Assembly (NCBI GenBank): GCA_963801715.1
Contig: CAWDGB010000024.1
Location: forward strand, 1 to 64,000
Source of the DNA: CAVVJA01 sp963801715
GTDB taxonomy: Bacteria > Actinomycetota > Actinomycetes > Mycobacteriales > Jatrophihabitantaceae
Length of the DNA stretch: 64,000 nucleotides
Reading direction: 5' to 3'
Shown here in pieces: positions 63,083 through 64,000 of this stretch. The notes under the pieces are model-generated. The model saw nothing but the letters and a program-made list of their open reading frames with translations. It had not been told where the DNA came from and ran no database searches. Positions within the stretch are counted from its first letter, which is position 1. The number at the start of each line of letters is the position of its first letter. Both the position numbers and the translations under genes were made by a program.

Positions 63083-64000
63083 TCAGAGTTCGAAGCTAGC
63101 GGTGAATCCAGCGCCCGGATTAGGGATCACGACGTAGTCCTCAGTCGCAGACATCGGCTGGCCGTCGACAGTCACATCGGGCGTCGCGCCGTGGACGAAC
63201 AGCCGGAATTCCCGGCGCGCGAACTCGGGAAACCCGCGACCTGACACGTCGGCCCGCAGCGTGACCGACGAGCCGCGCCGGCTGAGCTCGAACGTCGTGC
63301 GGTACATCGCCCCGTCCTGGGCGGCGATCGTCAGACCGTCGTCCTCCTGCAGGAAGGTCCGATGGGCGCCGTCCGCGTCCGGGACGAACAGATGTAACTC
63401 CACCGCCGTCGGGTGATAGTCCGTGCTGGGCGGAGCCTCGGGCCACATCGGGATGACCGCACCGCCGCGCGCATAGAGCGGGATCCGATCCATCGGCGTC
63501 GGGACTAGGACAAACTGACCCCCACTGACCCCCTCGCCCGAGTACCAGTCGTACCAGCGTCCACTCGGGAGATAGACATGCCTGGCGGTCTGGCCAGGGG
63601 TCGTGATCGGCGCAACGAGGAGATCGGCACCGAGCAGGTACTGGTCGTCGACGTCGCGCACGGTCGGGTCGTACTGGTAGTCGAAGACCAATGGTCGCTG
63701 GATGGGCGCGCCGGTTTCGGCGGCATGCAGGAATGTGCCGTAGAGATAGGGCATCAGGCGATAGCGTAACCGGATCGCGGCGCGCACGAGCTCCTGGACA
63801 ACCTCGCCCCATGACCAGGCGTATTGGTCGACATTGCCGATCTCGGAGTGGTTTCGGCAGAACGGCGTGAGCGTGCCGTATTGCATCCACCGGAGAAACA
63901 GCTCCGCGTTCGAGCTGCCCTGGAAGCCCCCGATGTCGGCCCCCACGAACGGCTGGCCGGACAGTCCGCAGCCCATCCCCATCGGCATGCTGACCCACAA
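63083..64000 (-). CDS. GH31 glycoside hydrolase (alpha-glucosidase-like), C-terminal part
   Basis: The frame is open to the right edge, so only about the last 305 residues are seen. The acid/base segment reads GQPFVGADIGGFQGSSNAEL with the catalytic Asp. Then come WMQYGTLTPFCRNHSEIGN, LRYRLMPYLYGTFLHAAETG and PIQRPLVFDYQYDP, and the C-terminal beta domains (LYARGGAVIPMWPEAPP, FLQEDDGLTIAAQDG). GH31 members cleave alpha-glucosides or alpha-xylosides with retention. The active-site features seen are those of typical alpha-glucosidases. It lies 19 bp upstream of the threonylcarbamoyl-AMP synthase gene on the same strand, perhaps co-transcribed. Confidence 0.88.
   Translation of the reverse strand: MWVSMPMGMGCGLSGQPFVGADIGGFQGSSNAELFLRWMQYGTLTPFCRNHSEIGNVDQYAWSWGEVVQELVRAAIRLRYRLMPYLYGTFLHAAETGAPIQRPLVFDYQYDPTVRDVDDQYLLGADLLVAPITTPGQTARHVYLPSGRWYDWYSGEGVSGGQFVLVPTPMDRIPLYARGGAVIPMWPEAPPSTDYHPTAVELHLFVPDADGAHRTFLQEDDGLTIAAQDGAMYRTTFELSRRGSSVTLRADVSGRGFPEFARREFRLFVHGATPDVTVDGQPMSATEDYVVIPNPGAGFTASFEL

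Overview
The window comes from a high-GC actinobacterium. The evidence is the GC-rich codon use, an actinobacterial NucS mismatch endonuclease, a DUF2550 protein beside the ATP synthase operon, a long ATP synthase delta subunit, a MurA with Asp in place of the usual active-site Cys, and a DivIVA-domain coiled-coil protein. The genus cannot be settled from the sequence alone.

Region 1 (about 1-7.1 kb) is decayed accessory DNA. It holds the end of a PEP-utilising enzyme, broken GIY-YIG nuclease and hemerythrin remnants, a remnant of a conserved protein of unknown function, and a transposase start butted against a group II intron reverse transcriptase fragment. One coherent unit lies inside it: a Rho-N coiled-coil gene (one frameshift), a 57-residue protein and a 72-residue YtxH-like protein, on the minus strand.

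Region 2 (about 7.1-35.4 kb) is devoted to the cell surface. It has a phosphoesterase lipoprotein, a class F-type sortase with a Pro/Thr-rich surface protein, two GH99-like proteins, a branched-chain amino-acid type ABC transporter (LivH, fused LivM-LivG, LivK) mixed with secreted proteins and lipoproteins, and a tightly coupled six-gene operon (GT2-GtrA, HprK-like P-loop protein, GT39 mannosyltransferase-like protein, phosphoesterase homologue, PT-repeat membrane protein, GH99-like protein). A modular purple acid phosphatase and a sialidase-like BNR protein follow. The six-gene operon is the best candidate for an undescribed system, probably a lipid-linked surface glycan pathway. Many genes here carry single frameshifts, several of them in mononucleotide runs.

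Region 3 (about 35.4-53 kb) is central carbon metabolism of the ethylmalonyl-CoA type: glutaryl-CoA dehydrogenase with a divergent MarR regulator, MeaB, thiolase, methylmalonyl-CoA epimerase, crotonyl-CoA carboxylase/reductase, a tandem-domain 3-hydroxybutyryl-CoA dehydrogenase, an aldehyde dehydrogenase, the MeaA-type B12 mutase and a PduO-type cobalamin adenosyltransferase. NucS, MurA, a DUF2127 protein and a DivIVA-domain protein are interspersed.

Region 4 (about 53-64 kb, minus strand) is the ATP synthase operon. In transcription order it reads threonylcarbamoyl-AMP synthase, WecA-like transferase, AtpI-like, AtpZ-like, then atpB-E-F-H-A-G-D-C and DUF2550. A GH31 glycosidase is cut by the right edge.

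Small structured elements stand out: a three-copy family of palindromic elements near gene ends, a pair of near-identical operators in front of two convergent genes, a 20-bp iteron array, a strong hairpin between atpG and atpD, and palindromes in the divergent GH99/livH and thiolase/epimerase promoters. No tRNA, rRNA or CRISPR array was recognised.
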